Of a DNA stretch of 64,000 nt, positions 1 to 10,210 are shown in pieces. The position numbers and the translations under genes were made by a program. Origin of the DNA: Sepiola atlantica (taxonomy: Eukaryota > Mollusca > Cephalopoda > Sepiida > Sepiolidae); assembly GCA_963556195.1 (NCBI GenBank), contig OY744544.1, forward strand, positions 45,348,484-45,412,483, written 5' to 3'. Every line of letters begins with the position of its first letter. Positions within the stretch are counted from its first letter, which is position 1. The notes under the pieces were generated by a model, which saw nothing but the letters and a program-made list of their open reading frames with translations, was not told where the DNA came from and searched no databases.

Positions 1-640
1 TAAATCAAAACTCTAGCCATCTTCTAGCTAATCTTTTAACTATCTTAATTATCCTTCTTTAATCATTATTTTGACTTCACCTTTTCCTTCTCATCTGTTG
101 ATTCAAACCTATATTTACAATAGCAACACTTAAACCTAAATATTAAAAATAAAATAAAATAAAATAAAACAAATCCAAATATTAAAATTTAATTTAATAT
201 TAAAATTGATAATTTATAGCATAACATAATCATTGCATTTCAATTTTCTGCGAGTCTTCTCTTTCTTCCTGCGAAGTTCACGTTTCGAATAGCGACGTCC
301 ATCTTGGTTTTTCTTCACCCGACCCATCCGGTCCAATTTTTGTTTTCTTTTTGAAAAAGAGAAGGTGTTACTCTCGAAATGATTAAAGTTTTCACCATTT
401 CGGACCTTTAAATATTTATTTAGCAGTAAGTCTCCTATTTACTGTTATTATATTAAAAAAAAAAATTGAAATATAAATAAATTGATCCGAGATTGATACA
501 CTCATACCATCTCCTGTCATTTATTTTTGTTTATCCCTTTTTCCACCTTCTGGTTTTCAACATTGCATTGCTCCTGCCTCGGAATTCTCAACTCCATACT
601 TACTTGTTTACCAGCAATGCTTCAAGCAAACTACTATTTC
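1..640. other. AT-rich unassigned stretch
   Basis: I see no coding pattern or recognisable repeat here apart from a short (AAAAT)n run near 147-170. The short open frames are ordinary for AT-rich DNA. Confidence 0.5.
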
Positions 641-644
641 CTTA

Positions 645-691
<47 letters not shown>

Positions 692-693
692 CC
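641..693. repeat. compound (TA)n/(AAT)n microsatellite
   Basis: About 20 bases of TA dinucleotides pass directly into about ten AAT trinucleotides. Confidence 0.95.
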
Positions 694-773
694 AGGTAAA
701 ACATCCACAGGGTAGTAAGTCAAAGAATTTCAACCGGGTTTATAAAAAGTGCTCAATATCAAATAGAGCTTTT

Positions 774-1381
774 ATATATGATTATTTTTATTTACACAGA
801 CATGTACAAAATCTGCGACACTGGCATGTCGATGTTATCGATCAACAGTTATTATAAACTGAGATCTCATCAGGAAGAGTTAGAATCCGATCTTAAACTT
901 AGATCATATTTGGAAAGAACGAAATGGAGAAAAAAAAAAGAAGAAAAGAAATTTAAAATTTCAAAATTTAGGAAGTCACGTGGTCTGGGACCGTTAAGAA
1001 TTAAAAAGTAAAAATCAAAATATAAAATATAAAAAATATAAAACATAAAATATAAGAAAATAAATTTTATTTTATAAAATTTATTTATTTATTTTATAAA
1101 ATTTATTTTATAAAATTTATTTTATTTTATTTTATGTTTTATATTTTGATTTTAACTTTTTGATTCTTAACGGTCCCAAACCACGTGACTTCCTAAATTT
1201 TGAAATTTTAAATTTCTTTTCTTCTTTTTTTTTTCTCCATTTCGTTTTTTCCAAATATGATCTACGGTTAAGATCGGATTCTTACTCTGCCTGATGAGAT
1301 CTCAGTTTATAATAACTGTTGATCGATAACATTGACATGCCAGTGTCGCAGATTTTGTACATGTCTGTGTAAATAAAAATA

Positions 1382-1390
<9 letters not shown>
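774..1390. repeat. foldback element, ~300-bp inverted arms
   Basis: The arms (about 774-1070 and 1095-1390) are near-perfect reverse complements centred near 1082. For example CCGTTAAGAA at 991-1000 pairs with TTCTTAACGG at 1164-1173. The outer ends run into TA sequence. No transposase is present, so this is a non-autonomous foldback or MITE-like element. A lone arm of the same family lies at 12706-12836. The open frame at 778-1011 is a by-product. Confidence 0.85.

Positions 1391-1449
<59 letters not shown>
1385..1449. repeat. (TA)n microsatellite
   Basis: About 32 uninterrupted TA dinucleotides abutting the right arm of the foldback. Length is probably variable between individuals and prone to assembly error. 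Confidence 0.95.
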
Positions 1450-1455
<6 letters not shown>

Positions 1456-1497
1456 TTTCATAACATAAGTGTATATATGTGAAATAATAAAAATATA

Positions 1498-1590
1498 TAT
1501 TAAGAATCTTTTTATATGAAAAAGTCATCATTTAGTTCAGATGACGTTTCGGTATACTATATGCCTTCTTCAGATATACAAAAGCTATGA
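1498..1590 (-). ncRNA. degenerate hammerhead-like ribozyme, Penelope-type context
   Basis: On the minus strand CTGAAGA (1573-1567) is followed by a possible stem II and GAAA (1550-1547). GTCATC and GATGAC downstream can form stem III. UAUAU just before the core can pair with AUAUA further on, extended by CUUUU/AAAAG, as stem I. The conserved core is present but one stem II pair is mismatched and stem III has a bulge, so activity is doubtful. Penelope-like retroelements are known to carry hammerhead motifs in their terminal repeats. I see no Penelope reverse transcriptase nearby, so that assignment is inference. Confidence 0.45.
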
Positions 1591-2155
1591 GAAAAAAATA
1601 GATATTTCCTCATTAGAGAAAGCATTATAAATTAATAGATAATTGACAGGAGAAAGAAAATAGAAAACTAACGAAAAGGCAGAAATTGATTTCCAGTGAA
1701 CTAGCAGGGTTCAAAGGGACATTTATTTAACTGTCTTAAATTTTGAATTTGTCAGTGTCAAAATCGCTATCTATTAATAGATATACTTAAAAAGATAAAG
1801 ACACGATAGCAATGACATAATAATAAAAAAATGATTTGATAAAAAATAAAATAAAAACGCATATCTATAATATCTTCAACGATATATGGTTACAATTGTA
1901 TTTAAATAAGATTTAGGTTAAAATCCTCAGCTGACCGATTTAGTCAAACTTTGACAATAAAACACAAATGTGAATATAGCATTATGTAAAACCGGAATAT
2001 ACAGTTTCTCTTGGCCTGGGAGGACTTCATACAAAGAAATCAAGTGTAACTCTTCATGAGCTTTTACTTACATTGGCTAAACAATGCAACACCTATAGCA
2101 GAACGATTTAATAGCTTTTGAATAAAATGTCTTACACACCTCGACATTACATATA
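1591..2155. other. AT-rich unassigned stretch
   Basis: No coding pattern or recognised repeat; short A and T runs only. Confidence 0.45.
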
Positions 2156-2465
2156 TATAGCTGTACCTACTCGGCGTTGCACGGGATGCAGTGAAGTCAT
2201 TTTTTTTTTTGCACATTCAAATTTTAGTAGTAAGGGAGACAACTCTTTTTATAATTCCTCAGTAAAAAATAATATGCATTATTTCCCGTGCTGATTTTGA
2301 TTTTTCAATCATAACTTGAAAAATGTTTCCATATTTCGAGTTGTTCAGACAGAACTACATAATTAAAAAAAAACAAATTAACTGTAGGAAGTATGCTATT
2401 AGTGACAATAACATGGTACATAATAACAAATGAAAATTGGCTAGTCAGAATCAAAAAGTTTTTAA
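2156..2465 (-). repeat. dispersed repeat, family A
   Basis: It begins with a GC-richer end (CGGCGTTGCACGGGATGCAG, near 2172) beside a TA tract and continues into the sequence reading GACATATCAAACTTTGATTC in other copies. Related copies lie near 21040-21260, 39361-39935 and 50590-51190, and a remnant of the end near 60672-60705. No coding sequence is seen. The class (SINE or DNA element) is undetermined. Confidence 0.6.
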
Positions 2466-2600
2466 TATGCCATAATCATGGTTTCACATCCTTTGCGATC
2501 TTCAAACACGAATTTGATCACAAATTCGTGCCTTTTCTTTTTTTTGCCATCTGAAGATTGCAAGGAGCATGAAATTGTGGTTATGTTATATTGGCATATA
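2466..2600. repeat. imperfect inverted repeat with inner palindrome
   Basis: ATATGCCA near 2466 returns as its reverse complement near 2592-2600, and the arms read inward through CATCCTTTGCGATCTTCA and TGAAGATTGCAAGGAGCATG. The centre holds ACGAATTT/AAATTCGT (2509-2530). This would fold into a ~65-bp imperfect hairpin. Confidence 0.6.
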
Positions 2601-3054
2601 AACACAACTCTTTTAAGTACAATAAAGCTAAGTGCAAATCAAAAGCTCTGAGTCAGCCAAAAAGCAGCCATTTGCATGTATATAAAATTATATGCGTGTG
2701 TGAAATTTGTATCTAAATATAAAATTTGTATTTTGATATGTGTAATTTATTTATTGTAATAATTAATGATAATCGATGATACCGTGAAACCGATGATACC
2801 GTGAAACTGCAGTAAAGTCTTAAAGCTAAGTACATTTCATTATAATCTATTATTGATATAGCTCTATCCAATAATAGGTTATTGAACCCTTTATTTGTCC
2901 AAGATCTGATGCGTTAATTCGGTCCTGTCCCGATTTTAAGAGATTTGTTTTCTTGTTTGGAGACAGTCAACAGCACCCAACGACTTGCAGTTTTGTATCT
3001 TGATTGCTCAGACCCTATCTCCAAAATAATAACGTCCCTTGTGTGTCTGGTTTA

Positions 3055-3055
<1 letters not shown>

Positions 3056-3091
<36 letters not shown>
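3056..3091. repeat. (TA)n microsatellite
   Basis: Uninterrupted TA dinucleotides immediately downstream (minus-strand sense) of the hammerhead ribozyme. Confidence 0.95.
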
Positions 3092-3097
<6 letters not shown>

Positions 3098-3113
3098 TTG
3101 TTGTTGTTTATTA

Positions 3114-3165
3114 TCTATGTACGTATACGTTTCGTCCCTTTTCAATCAGGACTCATCAGCATAGA
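3114..3165 (-). ncRNA. type-I hammerhead ribozyme
   Basis: Every core element is present on the minus strand. CTGATGA is at 3159-3153. Stem II is GTCC (3152-3149) with GGAC (3137-3134) around an 11-nt loop. GAA is at 3133-3131. Stem III is ACG (3130-3128) with CGT (3123-3121) around TATA. The unpaired A17 is at 3120, so the predicted cut lies between 3120 and 3119. Stem I is TCTATG (3165-3160) with CATAGA (3119-3114), a perfect 6 bp. Closed stems II and III with an open stem I make it type I. It lies directly after a tRNA-like head, so it probably self-cleaves transcripts of a SINE or retrozyme-like element. Catalysis is inferred from structure, not shown. Confidence 0.88.
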
Positions 3166-3175
3166 GATATGACTA

Positions 3176-3265
3176 TTCACTACCGGTCGTACGATTCGAA
3201 ACCCTGGATTACAAGTATTTTTCAGCTTACATCCAACGTCGTTAACCGCGCGCCCAATATTTGAA
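3176..3265 (-). repeat. tRNA-like head of a ribozyme-bearing SINE
   Basis: On the minus strand a sequence beginning GGGCGCGCGGTTAAC resembles a tRNA D-arm (A box). It is followed about 45 nt later by GGGTTTCGAATC, a B box with one inserted T. The spacing fits an RNA polymerase III internal promoter. No acceptor stem or good cloverleaf is visible, so it is a tRNA-derived head and not a tRNA gene. It ends about 15 nt before the hammerhead ribozyme. Confidence 0.6.
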
Positions 3266-3271
3266 TAGCCC

Positions 3272-3276
3272 TATAG

Positions 3277-3342
<66 letters not shown>
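3272..3342. repeat. interrupted (TA)n microsatellite
   Basis: Three TA runs separated by single-base interruptions flank the 5' side of the tRNA-like head. Confidence 0.95.
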
Positions 3343-3345
<3 letters not shown>

Positions 3346-3559
3346 GAATTTTTGTGTGCATGTCTTTCCATTATGCATGCAAAAAAAAAAAATTAATTTA
3401 TAAATTGATAAAAAAAACAAATCTATATATACAAAAATTGATGACATGTCCGATTTAGGACGAATGAATGCAGTCTTCTGCATATTCTTACAAAAACGCT
3501 CAGGAAAGCGACAAATAATAAACGCACCGGTGTACTATCGCCAGTAAAAACAATAAAAA

Positions 3560-3835
3560 CACAAAATATTCGGTATGTTTATATGTTTAGGATTCACTCT
3601 TAAACTAATTGACCAATGATCCTGAATTTTGGAATACAGCTGGTAAGGGGTGGGTAATGTGGGTTATATTTAGTTTAGTTTTATGCAAAGGGTTGGGGGC
3701 AAAGAGGGGTTGAAAGCCCTTCATAAAACTTAAGATACCTTTGACTTTTGTGAAATTTAGAAATAGTTATTAGACGGGGGGGGGAGGGGGTAATTTTACC
3801 CATCCTGGGACGGGTATTCTTCTAGTACAGTATAT
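3560..3835. repeat. dispersed repeat, family B, copy 1
   Basis: It starts near ATGTTTAGGATTCACTCTTA and ends with CATCCTGGGACGGGTATTCT just before a TA-rich junction. The same start and end occur at about 19600-20150, and the start alone at about 26465-26510. No open frame is maintained between copies. The shared termini suggest a non-autonomous element of unknown class. Confidence 0.6.
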
Positions 3836-4690
3836 ATTCAAGCGAATGTTAGCAGCAGCTGACTGAAGTATTTGTATTGTTTGTGAACAAGATGACAACT
3901 GTTTTTTCCAAGTGACTTTAATTATCCAAGTTGTAGGTAAGTTAGGAAGCAATGAATAAAACACACACACAAGAATGCAAGCTCAAAAGAAAATCAATCA
4001 ACCCGGCTCTCCAAATGTTGCAATATAATTAGTCATAATTCATTTTGCACTTCAAACTCCTTCCTGTCTCACTCCCAAATTTAGTGTTCCCAGTTCACTT
4101 TCTCTTCTTTCACCCCCCCCCCCCCTCCAACTTCTCTTCTTCATCATCTGCGCGGCGTTTCCTGATCATTATCATGTGTGAAGATCCGTGTCCCAGGTAC
4201 TGCAGATAAACCCCCTTTCGTTGTTCTCATCTTTCCACTTTCTAATCCCTTGATGGTTAAACTGCCTCTTCTAATGGAGGATGCCACCCACTGGCTGTAA
4301 TAACCAGTACCTTCTGTTGTGTGCACCACCCACCCACTCCCGTTTTGCAGAGACTATGTTTCTGCTGAAACAGGCCACCTAGATGACAGGAAAGATAGAA
4401 AACGTATCAGCTGATAGACGTAGTCGATTGTTGTTTGGGTTTTTATGAATCATGTCTACCAACGAGAAATTGTTGTTCAACTTGATAGAGTTTGGATCTG
4501 TTTAATCTACCTTTCTACTACTGAAGGAAGGGGAAAACGAGAGAAGAAGAAACATTTCCTGCCATGTAACATTTTATGATATCCCTTTGCTGTTTCTTGA
4601 CATCAAAATCCTTCCTAACTACAGTAAATACGATTCTAAGTTTATGCTATACATATGCTTATTGTGTTATGCATATGCTTCCATAGAAAA
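3836..4690. other. unassigned stretch with poly-C tract
   Basis: A run of about 14 C lies near 4111-4126. Short open frames show no recognisable protein pattern. Confidence 0.4.
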
Positions 4691-4734
4691 GTTATATTTA
4701 AAGTTTCAGTGAAAACAAACAAATTGTTTTTGTT

Positions 4735-5000
4735 TCAAAGTTTTTGAGATGAGGATTGATACTTTGGATTATTTGGAGTACTGTTCTTATCTAAGATGTT
4801 ATTTTCACAACGTATCGGCTGATGTAACCTCCAACTTTCTGCAAGTGCGTCCTGTCAAACTCGGGAATCTGTACAGAATTTCGAACTGAACCCTTTATTG
4901 TTCTTGTTCCGTCAGCCATGATTGCGTAGAAGTCTTAAGTAATTCTTGGTATCGCCTGTAGTAAGGATTAAACCTTCAATCTCCAGAAGATACAAGTTTA
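4735..5000 (-). repeat. dispersed repeat, family C, copy 1
   Basis: The minus strand matches the plus strand of 32620-32945: both run from a motif near CAGTCTTCTGGAGGTTGAAG to one near GAGGTTACATCGGCCGAAAC and end in a stretch resembling AGTCCGAATAATCC. Other pieces lie at 20500-20660 and 56430-56530. The better copies contain a hammerhead-like core, so Penelope-type terminal sequence is the best guess. Confidence 0.6.
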
Positions 5001-5709
5001 TTTTTTATATAAGATTTTCAATTTTTTTCATCTTTCAAAAACGAGTTTGTAAATGGCTACCATTTTTTTTTTTACTGTTTACATGAGTTAAGCCAAATTA
5101 AATAATTATCGGCTAAACTCAAACTAAATTCTAGTCTATGCAAAATTCCGGTACCAATATTCACTAGCACCTGAAGCAACAATTATATCAGATTTTCTTT
5201 GGTAAATTCTTTTTTTATTTAGAGTGTGGAATCAGTTTTGTATATAAACTTAACATAAAATTATCTCCTATTTCAGGGTCATTCTAACGGTTTAGGACAT
5301 TAACCAAATTTTTTTACCACTAACCCTAAGTCTGAGTGGCAAGGTCGTCAAACCACATGTAATCGCCTAAAAAGGTAAACCCTCCCCCCAAAAAGAACGC
5401 ACAGAATTTATCTCCCATAGCAAAAAAAACAAACCAAACAAATTGTCATGAAACTGCAGTCATGTTAAACATATTTCATCATACACTTTTAATAACATGA
5501 AAATCTCATTTTAACATGATTGTCAGAAAACTGACACTGGAGATGATTTATGAGAAAATCATTCCTGTTTTTCAAATTAGGCAAAAAATATAAACAAACA
5601 CATATGCAAATGCCCCCCCCCCCCCCACCCCGGTTAAAAAATATTGAAACACCCAAGGTGGAATAACTAATACTCTTCTAAAGCTTTAGCAGCACATTTT
5701 TTTTGTGTA
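5001..5709. other. unassigned stretch with one shared short repeat
   Basis: ACCACTAACCCTAAGTCTGA near 5317-5336 recurs near 33381-33396 and, inverted, near 33427-33444. A poly-C tract lies near 5613-5626. Nothing else was recognised. Confidence 0.4.
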
Positions 5710-6078
5710 TATTTATTTACTCCTCTGCAGGAGTTAGGCACAAGGCCAGTTTTATCTTACTCCCACAAGTAAGATGTGACCACAGCTTGGGTCGAGTAAG
5801 TGGGGTTAAAAGCCAGCGCTCGAGAGGTGAGCACTCTGGCCATTTAAAAATTGCCTGGGCAGCCCCGTCGGCATTCCCCGGTAGGGGCGCCTCAAGCAGT
5901 AAGCAATAAACTTACTCCTCCCCAAAGAGGGGAGGCGAAGCCTGGGAGGGTGGACCTCCTAGAACTGCACAGGACAAACCCACAGACAGGTGGAATCAAG
6001 CCCCGAAGGACAAGACGACATCCGTCTATAGGATGCAGTATCCATCGGAACAGATACTACACTTACTTCCTAGCGTGT
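5710..6078 (-). mobile_element. long-form U2-headed SINE, copy 1
   Basis: On the minus strand the 5' end (6075-6049) resembles bases ~15-45 of U2 snRNA, with AAGTGTAGTATCTGTT intact. A ~320-bp body follows and the 3' end carries the SINE tail that reads GGCCTTGTGCCTAACTCC. The body is nearly identical to 23296-23670 and, in part, to 63606-63785. The U2 part is decayed here (GATCTTAG replaced). No protein is encoded. Confidence 0.8.
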
Positions 6079-6094
6079 GCCAGGTGTGTATATA

Positions 6095-6200
6095 TAATAC
6101 TTGAATACAGGGTTCGAATCGTCCGACCAGCGGTACGATTACGTCATCCATACTGACAAGTATAAGGAAACGAAACATATGTATGCTTATGGATATTAAA
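6095..6200 (+). mobile_element. second ribozyme-bearing SINE copy, degenerate
   Basis: A clean B box, GGTTCGAATC, is at 6111-6120. A hammerhead core follows with one substitution (CTGACAA at 6153-6159), weak stem II, GAAAC at 6172-6176 and a palindromic ACATATGT as stem III. ATCCATA (6146-6152) can pair with TATGGAT (6188-6194) as stem I. It shows the same B box-then-hammerhead order as the minus-strand unit at 3114-3265. The 5' part is missing where it abuts the U2-headed SINE. Confidence 0.55.
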
Positions 6201-6215
6201 AATATTTATCAAGCT

Positions 6216-7035
6216 CCAATAAGCCGAGCACTTTGAGAGAGATTAAATTGTTGAAGATTCAAATTTAGCAACGTTGCGAGGTTCTCTCCCTTTAGGAGAT
6301 TGGAACACTGTCTAAATCTCATTACTTGCGTACATATTTTTTAAACATATACACATACCTAACTTTATATAAATAGAGATATGACTTCCTATCAAAATTG
6401 GTTCAGTACCATGCCAACAGATAGTGGTTGGCATATCCCAGTGTTTCATATTCATATAAAATAACATCTTAATCGGTGAGGTTAGAAAAAAAAAGAAATA
6501 AGAAAAACAGAAAACGTCTCAAACTGGAAAACATCTCCTGATGGAAATAGAATGAAGGATCTCTTATTGAATTCATTTAAGACAGCGGAGAGAGGGGGGG
6601 GGAGTCTGACATGCTATTTGCTTTTTCCTTTTCCGCAAACACTTGAAATGGTTTCGTCCGGCAATTTTTCACTCACTAAATTTTGCATGCCTGAGTGGAT
6701 ATTTATGTAGATACAGATAAATACACATTGGTCTTTATTATATAGAGTGGGTGAGAAGCTGAAAAAATACTTCAATCCGTTAAAAATCTCAATCTGGATT
6801 TAACTTTCTGTGCATCCATACAAAAGTAAATAGAACAGTCTGAACATGTCTGTACACTTCTTATTGATTTCCTTTTAACTTATCAATAATTTATTCCTTC
6901 AACATGTAAATAAAATCCAGGTTAATTCATATTCTGTAAGTATGAGTCATGCAATTGAAATAGTGCATACGTTTGGCATAATGGTAATAGTGTTTGTTAA
7001 TGGGCTGAGAGTTCAGGGTTCAATCCTCGGTCGAG
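6216..7035. other. unassigned stretch with a family D fragment
   Basis: ATATTCATATAAAATAACAT near 6449-6470 and the purine-rich sequence after it resemble 10107-10180 and, inverted, 12980-13015. The rest is not recognised. Confidence 0.4.
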
Positions 7036-7520
7036 TCAGACAAAAGACTTAAAAAATGGTACTTGATACTCTCTTGTTAAACACTCAGCTTCTTTAAAGT
7101 CCAGTTTCATCACCTCCTCCCATGTTTTCTTTGATCTTCCCCTGTGAACTGAACCTGCTACCTCAACTGTTCTACATCTACTCACCCAAGAACTCTCATC
7201 CATTCTTTCAATGTGGCCATACCATAGAAGTCTACTCTTTTGCACACATCTCCCGATACTGTTCCGATTTAAGTTTCCTCAGAACTAAGCCTGTCTTTAA
7301 GACTCAAATTACACATCCATCGTAGCATTCTTATATCATTCCTCTCCATGCAACGTATGTCCTCAATTCTCACTGGCCAGGTTTCACTTCCATACATTAC
7401 ACTGCATACACATGCCTGATATAGACTCTTCCTTGGTCGACAGTGGTAACACTCTGCTAGTTAGTAATGGCTGGAGTTCCCTGAACTTATTCCATCCACT
7501 CCAGGGTAAGTGGAGAAATC
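7036..7520 (-). pseudogene. LINE reverse transcriptase C-terminal fragment
   Basis: The minus strand encodes LLWYGHIERMDESSWVSRC followed by GRSKKTWEEV (7036-7245). This is the conserved region after the reverse-transcriptase core of many animal non-LTR retrotransposons. Upstream minus-strand sequence to about 7520 aligns by eye with the copies at 26505-27000 and 31801-32320, including the part before the H-I-E-R-M motif. Frames are broken and there is no catalytic core, so it is a dead 3' fragment. Confidence 0.8.
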
Positions 7521-7855
7521 CTGGGAAAGGAGTGGCACCCTCCCCTACACCTCAGTGTAGTAGCTAAACAAAAGGGAGCCTTTGGGTCGCCTTCGACTAT
7601 GGTTGACCAATTTACTTATACGTTTCTTACAATAGATTTGTACATGTATAAATATATCCGCTACAATGTGTACCTATAGAATTTTAAACAGAATATGTAT
7701 ATAGTGTGGTATAATAAAATATGTATATAGTGGGGTATAATATTAAAAAAGAAAATAGCCGAGAATAAGAAAACTCCCTAAAACTAAATTATATAATAGA
7801 AATCTAATCGAAAGAATAAACACCTGGGTAGTACCCCTGGAACGATACTCTGAAC
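7521..7855. other. unassigned stretch
   Basis: A short tandem (ATATGTATATAGTG twice near 7690-7735) is visible; nothing else was recognised. Confidence 0.4.
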
Positions 7856-9080
7856 CCTTTGTGAACTGAGCAAAAGAAGAACTGGATCGAAACTAATGCC
7901 TATGCACAAGGCTCTTCCCCCAGAGTATGTAACCGGACTAAATGTAAAAAGAAGGGAGAAGAGGACTCGTAAGTTTTAAAAACTGCATAGATGACAATAA
8001 AAGGATTAGTGAAATAGATAACATAAAATACAGAGAGGCTGATTACTGCCGCTAAAAGTCAAAGTGAACAATACAAAGAACAGTAAAATGGGGAAACACA
8101 AAGGCGCAAAAAGAAAAATGAGAAGAGAAGCTATTACATGGACTACTTATAAGACGGACTAAAGAAACTGCACATAAAAAAAGAGCATGGCTACAGAAAG
8201 GACACCTGAAAAGAAAAACGAAATTGCTACTGACAGTCACACAAAACAACTCAATCAGAATAAACTACATAAAAACAACAAATGGAGATAACACAGTAAA
8301 AGAGTAAATGAAAACTTTGGACAAAGAGACAAAATGGTAAACCACATAAGTGAAGGCAGCAAGCTAGCCCAAAAGGAATATAAACATAGATATGACTGGG
8401 TTTGAAAGGGAGTCCACTGGGAACTATGCCAATCACTAGACTTTGAATATGCAGACAAATGGTACAAACACAAATCAGTATTAGAAAGCTAAAATATTCT
8501 CTAGGACATGGAAATACCAACAAACTCATTCAAGCAAGAAGATCAGGCATGATGATATTCAACAAAAATGAAGTGAAAAACCTGTCAAATAGTAGATTTT
8601 ACTAATCCAGCGTTCAGCTGAAGTTCAGCTGAAGTAGGCAAAAAAACTAAGTAAATGTGTGGAGCTTGCCAAAGAACTGAAGGAACTATATAACATAAGA
8701 GCATCACTGTAATGCTAATAATTGTAAGAGCACTAGGAACAGTTCCTAAACGTCTGAAAAAAAAGACTAAAAGAAATTGGAATCAAAGGAAGGAGTGACA
8801 CCATACAAACCATGACACTGGTAAAAGCAGCTGAAATATTAAGAAAAATCCTAGTATGCGGAAACCAACCCACAATCAGATGATATTGACCAATCACAAA
8901 TAAGTTGAAATAAAATAGAACTTCTTAAACACAACCAGAAATATAGATGGCACATAATAAGAGGAATATAAGGGAAGTGAGACCTCGACTAGAAGGGGAC
9001 GAAGAGTAATGGAATCCTGAGGAGGCTTATTGTCAGTGAAATTCTAGACAAAGCCACTGGCCGGTATTAATGAGAACTTA
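7856..9080 (+). pseudogene. LINE C-terminal fragment with CCHC/endonuclease-like region (R4/Dong-like)
   Basis: Reading across frames, the plus strand gives pieces such as AWLQKGHLKR, NNSIRINYIK, KLAQKEYK, DWV, HWELCQSLDFEYADKWYKH, ILWDMEIPT and later KRLKEIGI and AEILRKIL. These occur in this order at the C terminus of non-LTR elements carrying a CCHC finger and a PD-(D/E)XK-type endonuclease. The frame changes repeatedly and stops are present, so it is non-functional. A second copy of the family lies at 29820-30370. The R4/Dong label is tentative. Confidence 0.65.
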
Positions 9081-9361
9081 TGGTAAACGGCTGGTGCAAG
9101 AGTAAGTGAGTTGCAATGATGATGGGAAGAAGTACTGGAAATCTGGGAAGACATGTTGTCACTCAGCCTCCAGGGAACACTGCCTGTTTTACCAGTGTGA
9201 GAACTCCCATAGTAATAATAACAACAAAGATCCATTATGTCCGTGTGTACTTCAATATATAAACAGAAAACAAAAAAAACAACTGACAAAGGAAAAGTAT
9301 CAATAATCAATGACCAGTGATTGTAACAAAGACCAGCATGCGTCATTGTATTTCTCTCCCA
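9081..9361. other. unassigned stretch before minisatellite
   Basis: No recognisable feature. An overlapping plus-strand open frame shows no family pattern. Confidence 0.4.
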
Positions 9362-9381
9362 ACACACACACACACACACAT
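9362..9381. repeat. (CA)n microsatellite
   Basis: About ten CA dinucleotides immediately before the 28-bp array. Confidence 0.9.
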
Positions 9382-9852
9382 TGGTTTTATATATACATCT
9401 GCATATATTTTGGTTTTATATATACATCTGCATATATTTTGGTTTTATATATACATCTGCATATATTTTGGTTTTATATATACATCTGCATATATTTTGG
9501 TTTTATATATACATCTGCATATATTTTGGTTTTATATATACATCTGCATATATTTTGGTTTTATATATACATCTGCATATATTTTGGTTTTATATATACA
9601 TCTGCATATATTTTGGTTTTATATATACATCTGCATATATTTTGGTTTTATATATACATCTGCATATATTTTAGTTTTATATATACATCTGCATATATTT
9701 TGGTTTTATATATACATCTGCATATATTTTGGTTTTATATATACATCTGCATATATTTTGGTTTTATATATACATCTGCATATATTTTGGTTTTATATAT
9801 ACATCTGCATATATTTTGGTTTTATATATACATCTGCATATATTTTGGTTGT
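9382..9852. repeat. 28-bp minisatellite, ~17 copies
   Basis: The unit reads GGTTTTATATATACATCTGC then ATATATTT. All units are identical except one G-to-A change near 9672. Because 28 is not divisible by three the open frame simply cycles through all three reading phases, so the translated repeats are not a protein. The near-perfect identity indicates recent expansion or homogenisation. Confidence 0.97.
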
Positions 9853-9955
9853 GTAGTACAAACTCAAGTGTTTAAGGTCAATGGATATTAGACGATCCTA
9901 GAGTTCAAATATGTAATTCTAGAGCAATTATAAATTAAATAGATAGACCTTAAAT

Positions 9956-9982
9956 CATATATACACATACACACACACACAT

Positions 9983-10045
<63 letters not shown>

Positions 10046-10062
10046 GTGTGTGCGTGTGTGCG
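9956..10062. repeat. compound (CA)/(TA)/(GT) microsatellite
   Basis: Alternating purine-pyrimidine tracts in the order CA, TA, GT, TA, GT. Such tracts can adopt Z-DNA or cruciform structures. Confidence 0.95.
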
Positions 10063-10084
10063 CACGAGTGTACAACCTCCATAA

Positions 10085-10210
10085 AAAATTATCCTTCGTT
10101 AGTGTTCGCACTAATATTCATATAAAATAACGTCTCTGTTGATGATATTAAAAAAAAAGAAAGTGAGAAAGGAAACTGGATTTTTTTTTAAATGAAAAGG
10201 CGGGGGGGGG
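10085..10210. repeat. dispersed repeat, family D
   Basis: TAGTGTTCGCACTAATATTC and the following ATAAAATAACGTCT are found inverted at 12975-13030 and partly at 6449-6470. A G-run (10202-10211) follows. Near 12975 it adjoins a hammerhead-like core, so it may belong to the same Penelope-type family. Confidence 0.55.

Noticed and set aside
3176..3265. Functional tRNA gene
   Set aside because: No acceptor-stem pairing or proper anticodon arm, and the B box has an insertion.
5317..5330. CCCTAA as telomeric repeat (also near 33385 and 33430)
   Set aside because: Single hexamers inside a dispersed repeat; no tandem TTAGGG array.
8052..8529. Minus-strand cysteine- and phenylalanine-rich frames
   Set aside because: They are antisense shadows of the plus-strand LINE C-terminal fragment.
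9382..9891. 193- and 179-codon frames in the 28-bp array
   Set aside because: They cycle through all reading phases of the same unit.
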